A DNA stretch of 64,000 nt from Polynucleobacter sp. AP-Capit-er-40B-B4 (lineage in GTDB: Bacteria > Pseudomonadota > Gammaproteobacteria > Burkholderiales > Burkholderiaceae), in the NCBI RefSeq assembly GCF_018882245.1, contig NZ_JACVOV010000001.1:1-64000 (forward strand). Reading direction: 5' to 3'. The notes beneath the pieces were generated by a model. It was not told where the DNA came from and did not search any database. It saw only the letters and a list, made by a program, of their open reading frames with translations. Made by a program: the position numbers and the translations under genes. Every line of letters starts with the position of its first letter. Positions within the stretch are counted from its first letter, which is position 1. Of the stretch, positions 29,497-39,118 are shown one piece after another.

Positions 29497-31953
29497 CTAG
29501 CGCAAACGGGCTGCGCACTTTTTCTCAACGGCACCCAATAAAGCAGCCATTACTGCATCAATTTGGGGATCCTGCAGTGTTTCATTAGGGTTTAACAGGG
29601 TGACACGGAAAGCCAAACTCTTCTCGTCGTCAGCCATGCTGCTCGAACCCGCCTTTGGCTTGAACTCATCAAAGAGCTCAATATTGCGAACAAAATTCTG
29701 TTTGCACGCAGCCATGACATCCAGCAATGATTGAGCAGAAACACCTTGTTTCACTACCAACGCTAAATCTCGTTGGACAGCAGGGAATTTACTTAATTCT
29801 TCAGGTACAGGTAATCCAAGTTCGCGAATCGGCTCTAAATCCAATTCAAACAAAACTGGCGCCTGGGGAAGTTCGTAGGCTTGTTGCAAGCCTGGGTGTA
29901 ATTCACCAATCCAACCAATGGCAACATTGTTTTTGCCTGACTTCAAAATCACTTGAGCTGAACGACCTGGATGTAATGCAGGCTGTTGTGCAGCTTCAGT
30001 AATGAAATGTAGTGGATCTAAGACGCGCTCAAGATCACCTTTGACATCAAAGAAATCAACTGCACGCGTTGCATTAGCCCACTGCTCAGGTATGAATGAA
30101 CCATAAGCTAAGCCGCCGATTTTTTGCGGTTGATGAAAACCGGCTACTTTGCCAGCTTCTTCTTGCACATTAGAGTCACGCTTAAATACGCGACCAGTCT
30201 CAAACAGGCGAACACGCCCTGCTCCGCGGTTCAAATTAGCTTTAAGATTGCCAAGCAAGCCACCCCACAGATTGCTACGCATCACACCATATTGATTAGC
30301 GATCGGATTAAGTACTTTAATGAGGTCTTGCTCTTTAGCTCCCGCTAAACGCTGCTCACTTTCAAGATCAGTAAAACCAAAGTTCACTGCCTCTTGGTAG
30401 CCTTGCAAAGCAAAGCGCTGGCGCAGCAAATGAATGCCACGTTTCGCTTCTGCTTTAGCGCTCATCTTCAATGAGGCTACTGGTGGTTGATCTGGAATGT
30501 TTTCAAAGCCGTACATGCGTGCAACTTCTTCAATTAAATCTTCTTCGATTTCGATATCAAAGCGATAGCTTGGAGGTGTAACAACAAAAGCATCACCCTC
30601 CTGCTTGAATTCAAAACCGAGACGCTTAAATACATCAGCCACTACTTCACTTGTTAGCGGAATACCGATGACTTTTTCCGCTCTGGCCAAACGCATTTTG
30701 ACTGGCTTGCGCTCAGGCACATTTAATACCTGATCATCTATAGGGCCGGCTTGACCTCCACAAACCTCAATGATTAGAGCGCTGAGATACTCTAAGCAAT
30801 TAACCGTGTTTTGCGGATCTACGCCACGCTCAAATCGATGCGCTGCATCAGTGCTGAAATTAAAGCGACGTGCACGGCCCTGAATAGCTGAAGGTAACCA
30901 ATAAGCAGCTTCAACATAGATATTCTTAGTGTCATCCGTTACAGCGCAGTGATTTCCACCCATGATGCCTGCAAGTGCTACTGGACCATTCTGATCAGCA
31001 ACAACACCTGCTTCTTGCATCTTGCCTGCAGAGTCCGGGCCTTGCAAGGTCACCGTTTGACCGTTGAGAAGCTCCAGTGTTTCACCTGCTTTGGCCCAGC
31101 GAACATTGATATTGCCGTTCAATTTATCAATATCAAATACGTGGGTGGGTTGCCCCATTTCCAACATCACATAGTTAGAAAGATCCACCAATGCCGAAAT
31201 ACTTCTTTGACCTGCGCGCGTTAAACGCTGCACGATCCATTCAGGCGTTTTGGCTTGTGGGTTTACGCCACGGATTACTCGACCAGCAAAGCGTCCGCAA
31301 AGTTCTTTGTTCTCTACTGTGACTTTACGCTTGTCTTCGATTGTTACTGCAGGCGGAGTCCATTTTGGCGCACAGAGTGCAGCACCAGTGATTGCTGAGA
31401 CTTCTCTTGCCATACCCATTAATGAGAGGCAATCAGCTTTATTTGGAGTTAGCTTAATGACGTAGATTTGATCATCGAGATTAAGATATTCACGAATATC
31501 TTTTCCGACTGGCGCATCAGCAGGCAATTCTAAGATGCCTTCATGATCATCGCCCAATCCGATTTCGCGACCAGAGCACAACATACCTTGGCTTTCTACG
31601 CCACGTAGTTTGCCTACTTTGATAAGAAAAGGCTTGCCGCCCGCTTCTGCTGGAGGCAATTCAGCACCAACCATGGCGCAAGGAATCTTAATACCAGCGC
31701 GCGCATTAGGTGCACCGCAAACGATTTGCAACTCTTGGCCGGTGCCTGCATCCACTTTGCAAACACGCAAACGGTCTGCATCGGGATGTTGCTCAGCAGA
31801 CAAAATTTGTGCAATCACAATCTTAGTAAATGCTGGCGCTACTGAATGTTGCTCTTCAACCTCTAAACCCGCCATAGTCATTGCATGACCAAGCGCATCA
31901 CTATCAAGCGATGGGTTTACATACTGACGGAGCCAAGATTCAGAAAATTGCAT
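29497..31953 (-). CDS. pheT: Phenylalanyl-tRNA synthetase beta subunit
   Basis: Beta subunit of the alpha2-beta2 PheRS, with tRNA binding and editing of mischarged Tyr-tRNA. 818 residues: N-terminal OB-fold tRNA-binding domain (about 40-150, HPDADRLRVCKVDAG), B3/B4 editing domain, B5 domain, catalytic-like core and C-terminal anticodon-binding FDX-ACB domain (KFPAVQRDLALVV). 33 bases after pheS. Confidence 0.96.
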   Translation of the reverse strand: MQFSESWLRQYVNPSLDSDALGHAMTMAGLEVEEQHSVAPAFTKIVIAQILSAEQHPDADRLRVCKVDAGTGQELQIVCGAPNARAGIKIPCAMVGAELPPAEAGGKPFLIKVGKLRGVESQGMLCSGREIGLGDDHEGILELPADAPVGKDIREYLNLDDQIYVIKLTPNKADCLSLMGMAREVSAITGAALCAPKWTPPAVTIEDKRKVTVENKELCGRFAGRVIRGVNPQAKTPEWIVQRLTRAGQRSISALVDLSNYVMLEMGQPTHVFDIDKLNGNINVRWAKAGETLELLNGQTVTLQGPDSAGKMQEAGVVADQNGPVALAGIMGGNHCAVTDDTKNIYVEAAYWLPSAIQGRARRFNFSTDAAHRFERGVDPQNTVNCLEYLSALIIEVCGGQAGPIDDQVLNVPERKPVKMRLARAEKVIGIPLTSEVVADVFKRLGFEFKQEGDAFVVTPPSYRFDIEIEEDLIEEVARMYGFENIPDQPPVASLKMSAKAEAKRGIHLLRQRFALQGYQEAVNFGFTDLESEQRLAGAKEQDLIKVLNPIANQYGVMRSNLWGGLLGNLKANLNRGAGRVRLFETGRVFKRDSNVQEEAGKVAGFHQPQKIGGLAYGSFIPEQWANATRAVDFFDVKGDLERVLDPLHFITEAAQQPALHPGRSAQVILKSGKNNVAIGWIGELHPGLQQAYELPQAPVLFELDLEPIRELGLPVPEELSKFPAVQRDLALVVKQGVSAQSLLDVMAACKQNFVRNIELFDEFKPKAGSSSMADDEKSLAFRVTLLNPNETLQDPQIDAVMAALLGAVEKKCAARLR

Positions 31954-31986
31954 AGCGCGATCTAAGATTTAATAATGCTGATTTGG

Positions 31987-33033
31987 TTATGCGGGGAACT
32001 GCGCTAAGAAACGCAGATCGTTTTCGAAGAAGAGACGTAAATCATCTACGCCGTAACGCAACATCGTCAAGCGCTCTAGGCCAGATCCAAAAGCAAAGCC
32101 GGTATAGCGCTCTGGGTCGATACCCATATTGCGCAATACGTTTGGATGCACTTGCCCTGCTCCGGAGATTTCTAACCAACGGCCGGCAAGCTTGCCGCTA
32201 CCAAAAGCCATATCAATCTCAGCCGATGGCTCTGTGAATGGGAAATACGATGGACGGAAACGAACTTGTAACTCATTCGTTTCAAAGAAGGTTCTTAAGA
32301 AATCGGTGTAGACACCCTTAAGGTCTGCAAATGAAACACTCTCAGCAATCCATAAGCCTTCAACCTGATGGAACATCGGTGAATGCGTTGCATCGCTATC
32401 AACACGATAGGTTCTGCCAGGTGCAATTACTTTGATTGGCGGCATCACATCTGCGTTGGCATATTTCTTAACATGCTCACTCGCATAGCGAACCTGAATT
32501 GGGCTGGTATGCGTGCGTAATAACAAAGGCTTCTCATTGGAATCTTTGCCATCGATATAAAAAGTGTCCTGCATGGAACGAGCAGGATGATTCTCCGGAC
32601 TATTTAAGGCGGTGAAATTAAACCAATCGGTTTCAATTTCAGGGCCATCCGCTACATCAAAACCAATCGAACGGAAAATCTCTTCAACACGCTCCCAGGT
32701 GCGCATCACAGGATGCAAGCTACCTACTGCTTGGCCACGGCCAGGCAAGGAAACGTCAATAGACTCCGCTGCAAGACGTTGCATCAATACCGCATCAGCC
32801 AAAGCTTGGCGACGCTCTTGTAATGCTACTTCAACTTGAGTTTTGATTTGATTAATTTGGGCGCCAGCACTCTTGCGCTCCTCAGGCGACATTCCACCAA
32901 GCGCTTTTAAACGCTCAGTGAGAACACCTGACTTACCGAGATACTTGGCTTTCGCGTCCTCTAGAGCTGCCGCATCGGCAGCCCCGAGGAAATCACGTTT
33001 AGCATCCTCGACAATGTGGTCGAGAGAAACCAT
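31987..33033 (-). CDS. pheS: Phenylalanyl-tRNA synthetase alpha subunit
   Basis: Catalytic alpha subunit of PheRS. N-terminal coiled coil (residues about 1-90), class II motif 2 region ([20 protein letters not shown]) and motif 3 ([17 protein letters not shown]). 348 residues, normal length. Follows rplT by 25 bases in the translation operon thrS-infC-rpmI-rplT-pheS-pheT-ihfA. Confidence 0.96.
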   Translation of the reverse strand: MVSLDHIVEDAKRDFLGAADAAALEDAKAKYLGKSGVLTERLKALGGMSPEERKSAGAQINQIKTQVEVALQERRQALADAVLMQRLAAESIDVSLPGRGQAVGSLHPVMRTWERVEEIFRSIGFDVADGPEIETDWFNFTALNSPENHPARSMQDTFYIDGKDSNEKPLLLRTHTSPIQVRYASEHVKKYANADVMPPIKVIAPGRTYRVDSDATHSPMFHQVEGLWIAESVSFADLKGVYTDFLRTFFETNELQVRFRPSYFPFTEPSAEIDMAFGSGKLAGRWLEISGAGQVHPNVLRNMGIDPERYTGFAFGSGLERLTMLRYGVDDLRLFFENDLRFLAQFPA

Positions 33034-33058
33034 TGCAGCTTAGTTTAGAAAACTAAGA

Positions 33059-33424
33059 TTAAGCTGCAGCGTTTACTACGGATTTGATCCGAGTAACCAA
33101 AGCAGCGAAAGCCGCTTTGTCAGCAATGGCCATATCAGAAAGTACTTTGCGGTCGAGTTCGATCGCAGCTTTCTTCATACCATTCATGAATACGCTATAG
33201 GTCATGTCATGCTGACGAACTGCCGCGTTGATACGAGCAATCCACAAAGCGCGGAATACACGTTTCTTGTTGCGACGGTCACGATATGCATATTGACCAG
33301 CACGCATAACCGCTTGCTTAGCAATACGGAATACGTTCTTACGACGGCCACGGTAACCTGTAGCAGCATCGGTGATTTTCTTATGACGGGCTCTTGCTGT
33401 AACCCCACGTTTGACTCTTGGCAT
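33059..33424 (-). CDS. rplT: 50S ribosomal protein L20
   Basis: Early-assembling large-subunit protein and translational repressor of its own operon in E. coli. 121 residues beginning [16 protein letters not shown]; basic N-terminal tail and a globular helical C-terminus. Located 25 bases after rpmI, the universal order. An L20 autoregulatory RNA site was not identified by eye. Confidence 0.97.
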   Translation of the reverse strand: MPRVKRGVTARARHKKITDAATGYRGRRKNVFRIAKQAVMRAGQYAYRDRRNKKRVFRALWIARINAAVRQHDMTYSVFMNGMKKAAIELDRKVLSDMAIADKAAFAALVTRIKSVVNAAA

Positions 33425-33449
33425 TTAATTCTCCTAATCTAGTCTGAGG

Positions 33450-33647
33450 TTAAGCGTATGGAAGCATAGAGCGAATTGACTTAACGTCAGCTTTCGCAAC
33501 TTCTGTGGAACCACGGAGGTGACGCTTATTCTTTGTGGTTTTCTTGGTGAGGATGTGGCGTTTGAAAGCCTGACCTCGTTTAATCGTTCCGCCTGCGCGA
33601 ACCGTGAAGCGCTTTTTAGCGCTACTCTTGCTCTTCATCTTGGGCAT
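33450..33647 (-). CDS. rpmI: 50S ribosomal protein L35
   Basis: A 65-residue very basic ribosomal protein starting [14 protein letters not shown] at ATG 33647; the five-residue upstream extension to 33662 is not family-like, and AAGGGG lies right before the chosen start. Ends with [11 protein letters not shown], typical L35. Confidence 0.96.
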   Translation of the reverse strand: MPKMKSKSSAKKRFTVRAGGTIKRGQAFKRHILTKKTTKNKRHLRGSTEVAKADVKSIRSMLPYA

Positions 33648-33774
33648 AAAGCACCCCTTCAATTACTTGTGCAACATAGGTGGTAACCGACGGTTACTCT
33701 TCCTGTACCCAGAAGCACTTCAAACTACCGGCACCTTGCGATGCCTCCCTACATAAGAACCAGGTAGAACCTGA

Positions 33775-34299
33775 TTACTTAGCCTTGCGAATGGGGGCCA
33801 ATACCATCACCATCTGGCGGCCTTCCATCTTTGGAAACTGTTCGACTTGGCCGTACTCAACGAGGTCCAACTTCAAACGCTCCAACATTCTGACTCCGAT
33901 TTCCTGGTGGGCCATTTCACGACCCCGAAACCGCAGCGTAATCTTTGTCTTATCGCCATCTTCTAAAAAGCGGATTAGATTGCGTAGCTTCACACCGTAG
34001 TCACCATCATCAGTACCAGGGCGGAATTTAACTTCCTTCACCTGAATTACCTTTTGCTTCAGCTTTGCTTCATGCATCCGCTTGGCTTCTTGGTATTTGA
34101 ATTTGCCGAAGTCCATGATGCGGACTACAGGTGGTACAGCCGTCGGAGCAATTTCAACCAAATCGGTTTCTTTCTCTTCTGCTGCAGCCAAGGCTTCACT
34201 CAACTTAACTACACCGATGGGTTCACCATCGATTCCAATCAAACGCACTTCAGGAGCAGTAATTTCCCGGTTAATGCGTTGCAATTTTTCAGTAGCGAT
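33775..34299 (-). CDS. infC: Translation initiation factor IF-3, non-AUG start
   Basis: Binds the 30S subunit and checks start-codon pairing. The family N-terminus ([19 protein letters not shown]) begins at codon ATC, complement of 34297-34299, with AAAGGA about 9 bases upstream; no in-frame ATG fits. The longer frame to 34407 overlaps thrS and is not family-like. This gives 174 residues. In E. coli infC uses AUU and IF3 represses its own rare start; an AUC start should act the same way. Neighbours thrS upstream, rpmI downstream. Confidence 0.92.
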   Translation of the reverse strand: MATEKLQRINREITAPEVRLIGIDGEPIGVVKLSEALAAAEEKETDLVEIAPTAVPPVVRIMDFGKFKYQEAKRMHEAKLKQKVIQVKEVKFRPGTDDGDYGVKLRNLIRFLEDGDKTKITLRFRGREMAHQEIGVRMLERLKLDLVEYGQVEQFPKMEGRQMVMVLAPIRKAK

Positions 34300-34342
34300 C
34301 TTCTTAATTCCTTTAAAAAAACAATAAAAAACCGTTCTAACC

Positions 34343-36265
34343 CTAGCTAGGCTCGGGTCCGACTTTCTGGGATATATCCTGCTGGAGTCGGGCAACGAAG
34401 GCATCAATAGGCATTACACCTAAATCTACTCCGCCACGGGCACGAACGGCCACCGTATTACTTTCAGATTCTTTATCCCCTACAACGAGCAAAAATGGGA
34501 TCTTCTGTAATGCGTGCTCGCGTATTTTATACGTAATTTTCTCGTTCCGCAAATCGGATTCGACTCTAAACCCTTGTTTTTTCAGCAATTGCTGCACTTG
34601 TTGTGCATATGCAGCAGAATTTCCCGAGATATTGAGTACTACGGCCTGGGTCGGAGCAAGCCAAACCGGCATGTTTCCAGCGTGATTTTCGATCAAAATG
34701 CCGATAAAACGCTCTAAAGAACCCACAATTGCCCGATGGAGCATGACCGGAGTCTTGCGGCTATTGTCTTCAGCAACGTATTCAGCACCTAAACGGGCCG
34801 GCATGGAGAAGTCCACCTGGATCGTGCCGCACTGCCATGTGCGCCCAATGGAGTCCTTGAGGTGATATTCGATCTTTGGACCGTAAAAAGCACCCTCGCC
34901 CGGCAATTCTTCCCATTCCTGGCCAGAGGCCTTCAAGGCGCCGCGCAGAGCATCTTCAGCTTTATCCCAAATGGCGTCATCGCCAACGCGTTTAGCTGGA
35001 CGTAAGGCGAGCTTTACAGCGACCTCGGTAAAGCCAAAATCTTGATACACAGCACGAACAGCTTTATCAAATGCAGCCACCTCTGATTGAATTTGATCTT
35101 CAGTACAGAAAATATGACCATCGTCTTGTGTGAAACCACGTACGCGCATCAAACCATGCAAGGCGCCCGATGGTTCATTGCGGTGGCACTGACCGAATTC
35201 ACCAAAGCGCAATGGCAATTCACGATAGCTATGCAAACCAGAGTTATAAATTTGTACGTGACCAGGACAGTTCATCGGCTTTAATGCATAAGCACGATTC
35301 TCCGACTCAGTCGTGAACATATTCTCTTTGTAGTTTTCCCAGTGGCCTGATTTTTCCCAAAGACCACGATCCAAAATTTGTGGCGCTTTAACTTCTTGGT
35401 AGCCTTCTTGCTGATACACGCGACGCATGTATTGCTCAACTTCTTGCCAAATAGACCAACCTTTTGGATGCCAGAAAATTAAGCCTGGAGCTTCTTCTTG
35501 GAAATGAAATAAATCAAGTTGCTTACCAAGACGGCGATGATCACGCTTCTCAGACTCTTCAAGCATATGCAAGTAAGTATCTTGATCTTCTTTACGTAAC
35601 CAGGCAGTACCGTAGATACGCTGCAACATCTCATTCTTACTATCGCCACGCCAGTAAGCACCAGCAAGCTTCATCAGCTTAAATACCTTGAGCTTTCCGG
35701 TAGATGGTACGTGCGGTCCGCGGCACAAGTCGGTGAACTTGCCTTCTGCATAAAGGGAAACATCTTCGCCTTGCGGAATGCTGGCAATCAATTCTGCCTT
35801 ATAGTTTTCACCCTGCTTTTTAAAAAACTCAACAGCTTCATCGCGTGGCATTACGGTACGCGTTACTGGCTCATCTTTTTTAGCGAGCTCAGTCATTTTC
35901 TTTTCTAAAGCAACCAAGTCATCAGGTGTAAATGGACGGTGATAAGAGAAGTCATAGTAAAAACCATTCTCGATCACTGGGCCAATCGTGACTTGCGCTT
36001 CAGGAAATAATTCTTTTACGGCATATGCTAATAAGTGAGCGGTGGAATGACGAACAATCTCCAATGCTTCAGGGCTTTTATCGGTAATGATAGCCAGCTG
36101 ACTATCTTTATCAATAACAAAACTGGTATCCACCATCTTGCCGTCAACAATGCCGCCTAAGGCAGCTTTTGCAAGACCACTACCGATGCTTTGCGCAACA
36201 TCCGCTACGCGAACAGGCGCCTCAAACTCACGTTTTGATCCATCGGGCAGAGTAACTACAAGCAT
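34343..36265 (-). CDS. thrS: Threonyl-tRNA synthetase
   Basis: Charges tRNA-Thr and edits Ser-tRNA. 640 residues with TGS domain (about 1-61), editing domain with [11 protein letters not shown] and a SxxC-type metal-like site, class II core with [10 protein letters not shown] supplying the zinc cysteine, and a C-terminal anticodon domain. First gene of the translation operon; 44 bases separate it from the infC start. Confidence 0.96.
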   Translation of the reverse strand: MLVVTLPDGSKREFEAPVRVADVAQSIGSGLAKAALGGIVDGKMVDTSFVIDKDSQLAIITDKSPEALEIVRHSTAHLLAYAVKELFPEAQVTIGPVIENGFYYDFSYHRPFTPDDLVALEKKMTELAKKDEPVTRTVMPRDEAVEFFKKQGENYKAELIASIPQGEDVSLYAEGKFTDLCRGPHVPSTGKLKVFKLMKLAGAYWRGDSKNEMLQRIYGTAWLRKEDQDTYLHMLEESEKRDHRRLGKQLDLFHFQEEAPGLIFWHPKGWSIWQEVEQYMRRVYQQEGYQEVKAPQILDRGLWEKSGHWENYKENMFTTESENRAYALKPMNCPGHVQIYNSGLHSYRELPLRFGEFGQCHRNEPSGALHGLMRVRGFTQDDGHIFCTEDQIQSEVAAFDKAVRAVYQDFGFTEVAVKLALRPAKRVGDDAIWDKAEDALRGALKASGQEWEELPGEGAFYGPKIEYHLKDSIGRTWQCGTIQVDFSMPARLGAEYVAEDNSRKTPVMLHRAIVGSLERFIGILIENHAGNMPVWLAPTQAVVLNISGNSAAYAQQVQQLLKKQGFRVESDLRNEKITYKIREHALQKIPFLLVVGDKESESNTVAVRARGGVDLGVMPIDAFVARLQQDISQKVGPEPS

Positions 36266-36389
36266 GATGACCCCATCTTATTTACTGAACTTCATTCCTG
36301 ACTTCTTTCCCAAAAAGAAAGCGCGGTAGCTTATGGGCATCCGCGCCTCTTTGAAGTCCTTAATGGCACTTCTTTTGGGTCTTATTCGT

Positions 36390-36466
36390 TGGTAGGCTCG
36401 ATTGGACTCGAACCAACGACCCCCACCATGTCAAGGTGGTGCTCTAACCAGCTGAGCTACGAGCCT
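36390..36466 (-). tRNA. tRNA-Val(GAC)
   Basis: A 77-nt cloverleaf on the minus strand: acceptor AGGCTCG/CGAGCCT, anticodon stem CCACC/GGTGG with loop TTGACAT (anticodon GAC), T-loop GGTTCGAGTCC, discriminator A and encoded CCA. It lies just left of the integrase-bearing island, but with its 5' end facing the island. Confidence 0.95.
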
Positions 36467-36770
36467 AATCTATTTATTTTACCCTATTGATCTCTGCTGC
36501 TTATGTATTACCACCATCACCCTGCAAGCTTTGATTTATATAGCATTGCGAGGGTATTAATGTATGGCACTTTTACAACTCATTGCAGTTATGCGAAGAG
36601 TTTTCACGTAACGCGTAGGCACTGCAAAAATATTCAAAAACTTGTCTGGGCCCAAATTGGGCCCATTTTGGGACAGTTTTGGGCCTAAGCTATAAATTTC
36701 TCAAGATGGACTACGAACACCACCCCACTTTTTTCTCCTCTACATAGAGTAGGAAAAAAATCGTCAAGAC
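36467..36770. other. Intergenic start of the island: no gene, tandem repeats inside
   Basis: I see no supported gene in these 304 bases. An open frame at 36503-36688 lacks a ribosome site and runs through the repeats, so it is not called. The main feature is the set of 11-bp repeats at 36647-36690. Confidence 0.5.
36647..36690 (+). repeat. Four 11-bp tandem repeats, likely protein-binding sites
   Basis: Exactly four 11-base units in a row: TGGGCCCAAAT, TGGGCCCATTT, TGGGACAGTTT, TGGGCCTAAGC. The first two share TGGGCCCA. An 11-base period is about one helical turn, so a protein could bind the same face each time. The location between tRNA-Val and the recombinase genes suggests integrase arm-type sites or an operator; this is inference. 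Confidence 0.7.
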
Positions 36771-36947
36771 TTATTTATTCTCTGAACTCATTTGCAAAAA
36801 CTGTTCCAGTGCAATGCGAACAATATCTGAACGACTAGGAATAGAGCCCATCCCCTTTGATAGCTCGATACGCTTTTGGTCAATCGCCGACAAAAATGAT
36901 TCGTCAACTCTGACTGCCAACTGTTTACTTTCGCCACTTACTTTCAT
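36771..36947 (-). CDS. Ribbon-helix-helix DNA-binding protein
   Basis: A 58-residue protein starting MKVSGESKQLAVRVDESFL. The strand-helix-helix pattern (KQLAVRVDE, then FLSAIDQKRIEL, then SRSDIVRIALEQFL) is that of MetJ/Arc/CopG-type repressors. ATG 36947 is chosen because GGGAG lies at an ideal distance upstream; a frame to 36989 lacks a ribosome site. Divergent from the excisionase-like gene, so it likely regulates the recombination genes. Confidence 0.75.
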   Translation of the reverse strand: MKVSGESKQLAVRVDESFLSAIDQKRIELSKGMGSIPSRSDIVRIALEQFLQMSSENK

Positions 36948-36988
36948 GAAACTACTCCCGCGAACTATTTGTTGTTCATATTGTCTCA

Positions 36989-37009
36989 TTTGTCATACAA
37001 ATTGACAAA
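36989..37009. promoter_or_regulatory. Inverted repeat, candidate operator of the ribbon-helix-helix protein
   Basis: TTTGTCA (36989-36995) and TGACAAA (37003-37009) form a perfect 7-bp inverted repeat with 7-base spacer, in the divergent region between the RHH gene and the excisionase-like gene. Its binding protein is inferred. Confidence 0.5.
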
Positions 37010-37086
37010 TTAAATGTTTTCATATACAATATATTTGTAATACAGTAATAATGTATTTCAAATAACGTTAACTTCGGGAAATAAAT

Positions 37087-37311
37087 ATGACTACATACAT
37101 GAAAGCAGCAGAATTGGCAGCCCATATTCCATATAAGGCTCGCTACATAAATGAATACCTAAAAGATCGCGTCTTCATAGAAGGAACCCACTACGTGCGG
37201 TTACCAGGATCAAGACGCGTTATGTACATCTGGGAAACCATCCAAACGGATTACCTCAAACAAACGGTCTTGGAAATTCCAATGGCTAATGGAGGTGTTT
37301 GTCATGGGTAG
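37087..37311 (+). CDS. Excisionase/AlpA-like small DNA-binding protein
   Basis: A 74-residue protein with a helix-turn-helix-like start (MKAAELAAHIPYKARYINEYL) followed by a wing-like GTHYVRLPGSRRVMYIWE, as in small excisionases or MerR-type HTH_17 proteins placed before phage-type integrases. It overlaps the integrase start by 8 bases, so the two are coupled. A second ATG 12 bases in (37099) is an alternative start. Probable directionality factor or integrase regulator. Confidence 0.7.
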   Translation: MTTYMKAAELAAHIPYKARYINEYLKDRVFIEGTHYVRLPGSRRVMYIWETIQTDYLKQTVLEIPMANGGVCHG

Positions 37312-38554
37312 TATTCGCACACGAGCAGAATCAAACGCCCTCTTTTTTGATTTTCGCTATCGTGGCATCCGCTGCAAAGAGCTTACCAAACTCAAGCCCA
37401 CTAAGGCAAATATCTTTAGATTGGAAGCAATCATGAAGACAATTCAAAAGGAGATAGACGAAGAAACCTTCTCCTACCGTAATTACTTTCCAAACAGCAA
37501 GCGTGCGGATTTATTTGAAAGAGCAACTCCAAGCATTACACCCGTTACCAATGAAGAATTGGTTGCTGGTGCCCAAGTTGCCGCTCAGGAGATGCGCAAT
37601 ACCGGTGCAAAACAAGCAATCGTAAACATTGATGGCATGCCTAGCTTCTCCGAATTTTCCGACTTATGGTTTACAGAGCGGCAGCTAGATTGGAAACGCT
37701 CCACCCAGAGCAAAGTGAAGGATATCTTGATCAAACATCTTTTACCTCGCTTTCGCGGACGACGAGTACATGAGATTTCCAAAGCAGATATCTTGTCGTA
37801 TCGCGGGGTTCTCGCCAAAGCGGACGAGGATGGCAAGAGCTTATCTGCTACCCGTATCAATGGGATTTTAAATATCTTGAACCAGATATTGGCTGAGGCA
37901 GCCGATCGCCATGATTTTGTAACTGGGTTTCGGGGAATTAAGCCTTTAAGGGTTCCTAAAACTAAGATTGACCCCTTCTCGCTAATGGAGGTTGGTCAAA
38001 TTCTCGAAGGTGCTCCCGACGAATTTAAGCCTTACTTAACTGTTGCCTTTTTCACTGGCATGCGTACCTCTGAATTACTTGGTCTTACTTGGGAATGCGT
38101 TGATCTAGATAGAGCCCAATTAACTATCAGTCAAGCATGGGTTGCTGGTGGACTAGACTCAACGAAAACATCGGGATCAGATCGTACGATTGATTTATCT
38201 ACGCCTGTCATCAATGCTTTAACTGCACAGAGAAATAGTAGAGAATCCATTAAATCGGATTACGTCTTTTGTGCATCAAATGGTAAGCCCTTTAATCGTC
38301 ACAACTTTGCAAATCGTATTTGGCATCCACTTCTGACTGAATTAAAGATTAAGCGACGGCGACCCTATCAAACCCGCCACACAGCGGCGACCCTTTGGCT
38401 TGCATCAGGTGAAAACCCAGAGTGGATTGCGCGGCAAATGGGCCACACATCGACACGCATGCTCTTTACAACCTATTCAAGATACGTTCCTAACTTAACC
38501 CGCAAAGACGGCTCAGCATTTGAGCAACTTTTGAACTCACAACTTCTAGGATAA
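37304..38554 (+). CDS. Tyrosine recombinase (phage-type integrase)
   Basis: Site-specific recombinase of the island. ATG 37304 (MGSIRTRAESNALFFDFRY, 416 aa) is chosen because GGAGGT lies 7 bases before it; the longer frame at 37289 has no such site. N-terminal arm-binding domain of the DUF3596 type (residues about 1-60), a core-binding SAM-like domain (about 105-200), and the catalytic domain with TGMRTSELLG (first Arg), TRHTAAT (His/Arg box), MGHTS and the nucleophile Tyr in FTTYSRY. All catalytic residues look intact. Confidence 0.92.
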   Translation: MGSIRTRAESNALFFDFRYRGIRCKELTKLKPTKANIFRLEAIMKTIQKEIDEETFSYRNYFPNSKRADLFERATPSITPVTNEELVAGAQVAAQEMRNTGAKQAIVNIDGMPSFSEFSDLWFTERQLDWKRSTQSKVKDILIKHLLPRFRGRRVHEISKADILSYRGVLAKADEDGKSLSATRINGILNILNQILAEAADRHDFVTGFRGIKPLRVPKTKIDPFSLMEVGQILEGAPDEFKPYLTVAFFTGMRTSELLGLTWECVDLDRAQLTISQAWVAGGLDSTKTSGSDRTIDLSTPVINALTAQRNSRESIKSDYVFCASNGKPFNRHNFANRIWHPLLTELKIKRRRPYQTRHTAATLWLASGENPEWIARQMGHTSTRMLFTTYSRYVPNLTRKDGSAFEQLLNSQLLG

Positions 38555-38557
38555 AAA

Positions 38558-39115
38558 ATGAACACGCCATACTATTTAATGACGCAACAAGATAAATACT
38601 ATTTACGTCTTGGCGCGCTGGCCGCTCGCAAGATCTCCAAAAATAGATTAATGGACTTTTCTCTTCCAGAGATTAAGGGAGCAGGGATTATTCGCCCTGA
38701 CCATCGTCAACTTTACTTATTGGGAAGAGACTTACAGCCTATCGCCGCAATTTATTTCTTATTTAATTCTCAGGGCCACATTTACTATATTGGGCAAAGT
38801 GTGAATGTCTTTAATCGGATCTGCGGCGAGCATATTAAAACGATGGACGACAAGTGGATCAAGCTCTCTGTGCTGGCCTTACAGCCTGAAGCGACTGAAG
38901 AACAGCTAAATTATGCCGAGGCTATGTTTATCTATATCCACCAACATAAGCGTTCACGAAATAAGCATGGAAAAATTATGGCAGATATGAGTTTTATTGA
39001 AATGCTTCATCGATTTCGCGCGAATTTTGAAGAGTCACTTTTTCCAATTACCCTTATTAATGTTGAAGAGTACATTGAGTATTGGAAAAAACATGAAGAC
39101 ATATTCCAAATATAA
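38558..39115 (+). CDS. GIY-YIG nuclease-like protein
   Basis: Residues about 62-125 match the GIY-YIG fold: AIYFLF for the first strand, IYYIGQS (75-81) for the YIG strand, Arg87 in NRICGEH and Glu121 in NYAEAMFIY as the expected catalytic pair. The 185-residue protein lacks other domains I recognise. It starts 4 bases after the integrase stop, so it is probably co-transcribed with it. It could nick DNA in island transfer or act in defence; both are inferences. Confidence 0.75.
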   Translation: MNTPYYLMTQQDKYYLRLGALAARKISKNRLMDFSLPEIKGAGIIRPDHRQLYLLGRDLQPIAAIYFLFNSQGHIYYIGQSVNVFNRICGEHIKTMDDKWIKLSVLALQPEATEEQLNYAEAMFIYIHQHKRSRNKHGKIMADMSFIEMLHRFRANFEESLFPITLINVEEYIEYWKKHEDIFQI

Positions 39116-39118
39116 AAT

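Noticed and set aside
34300..34407. ATG-started N-terminal extension of infC
   Set aside because: Overlaps the end of thrS and is unlike IF3; the AUC start with a good ribosome site fits better.
36266..36389. T-box or other riboswitch before thrS
   Set aside because: No T-box sequence or convincing specifier stem could be seen, and T-boxes are not expected in proteobacteria.
36503..36688. 61-codon frame between tRNA-Val and the RHH gene
   Set aside because: No ribosome site, no coding character, and it ends inside the 11-bp repeats.
36647..36690. CRISPR array
   Set aside because: Units are 11 bases without spacers, and no Cas gene is present anywhere in the window.
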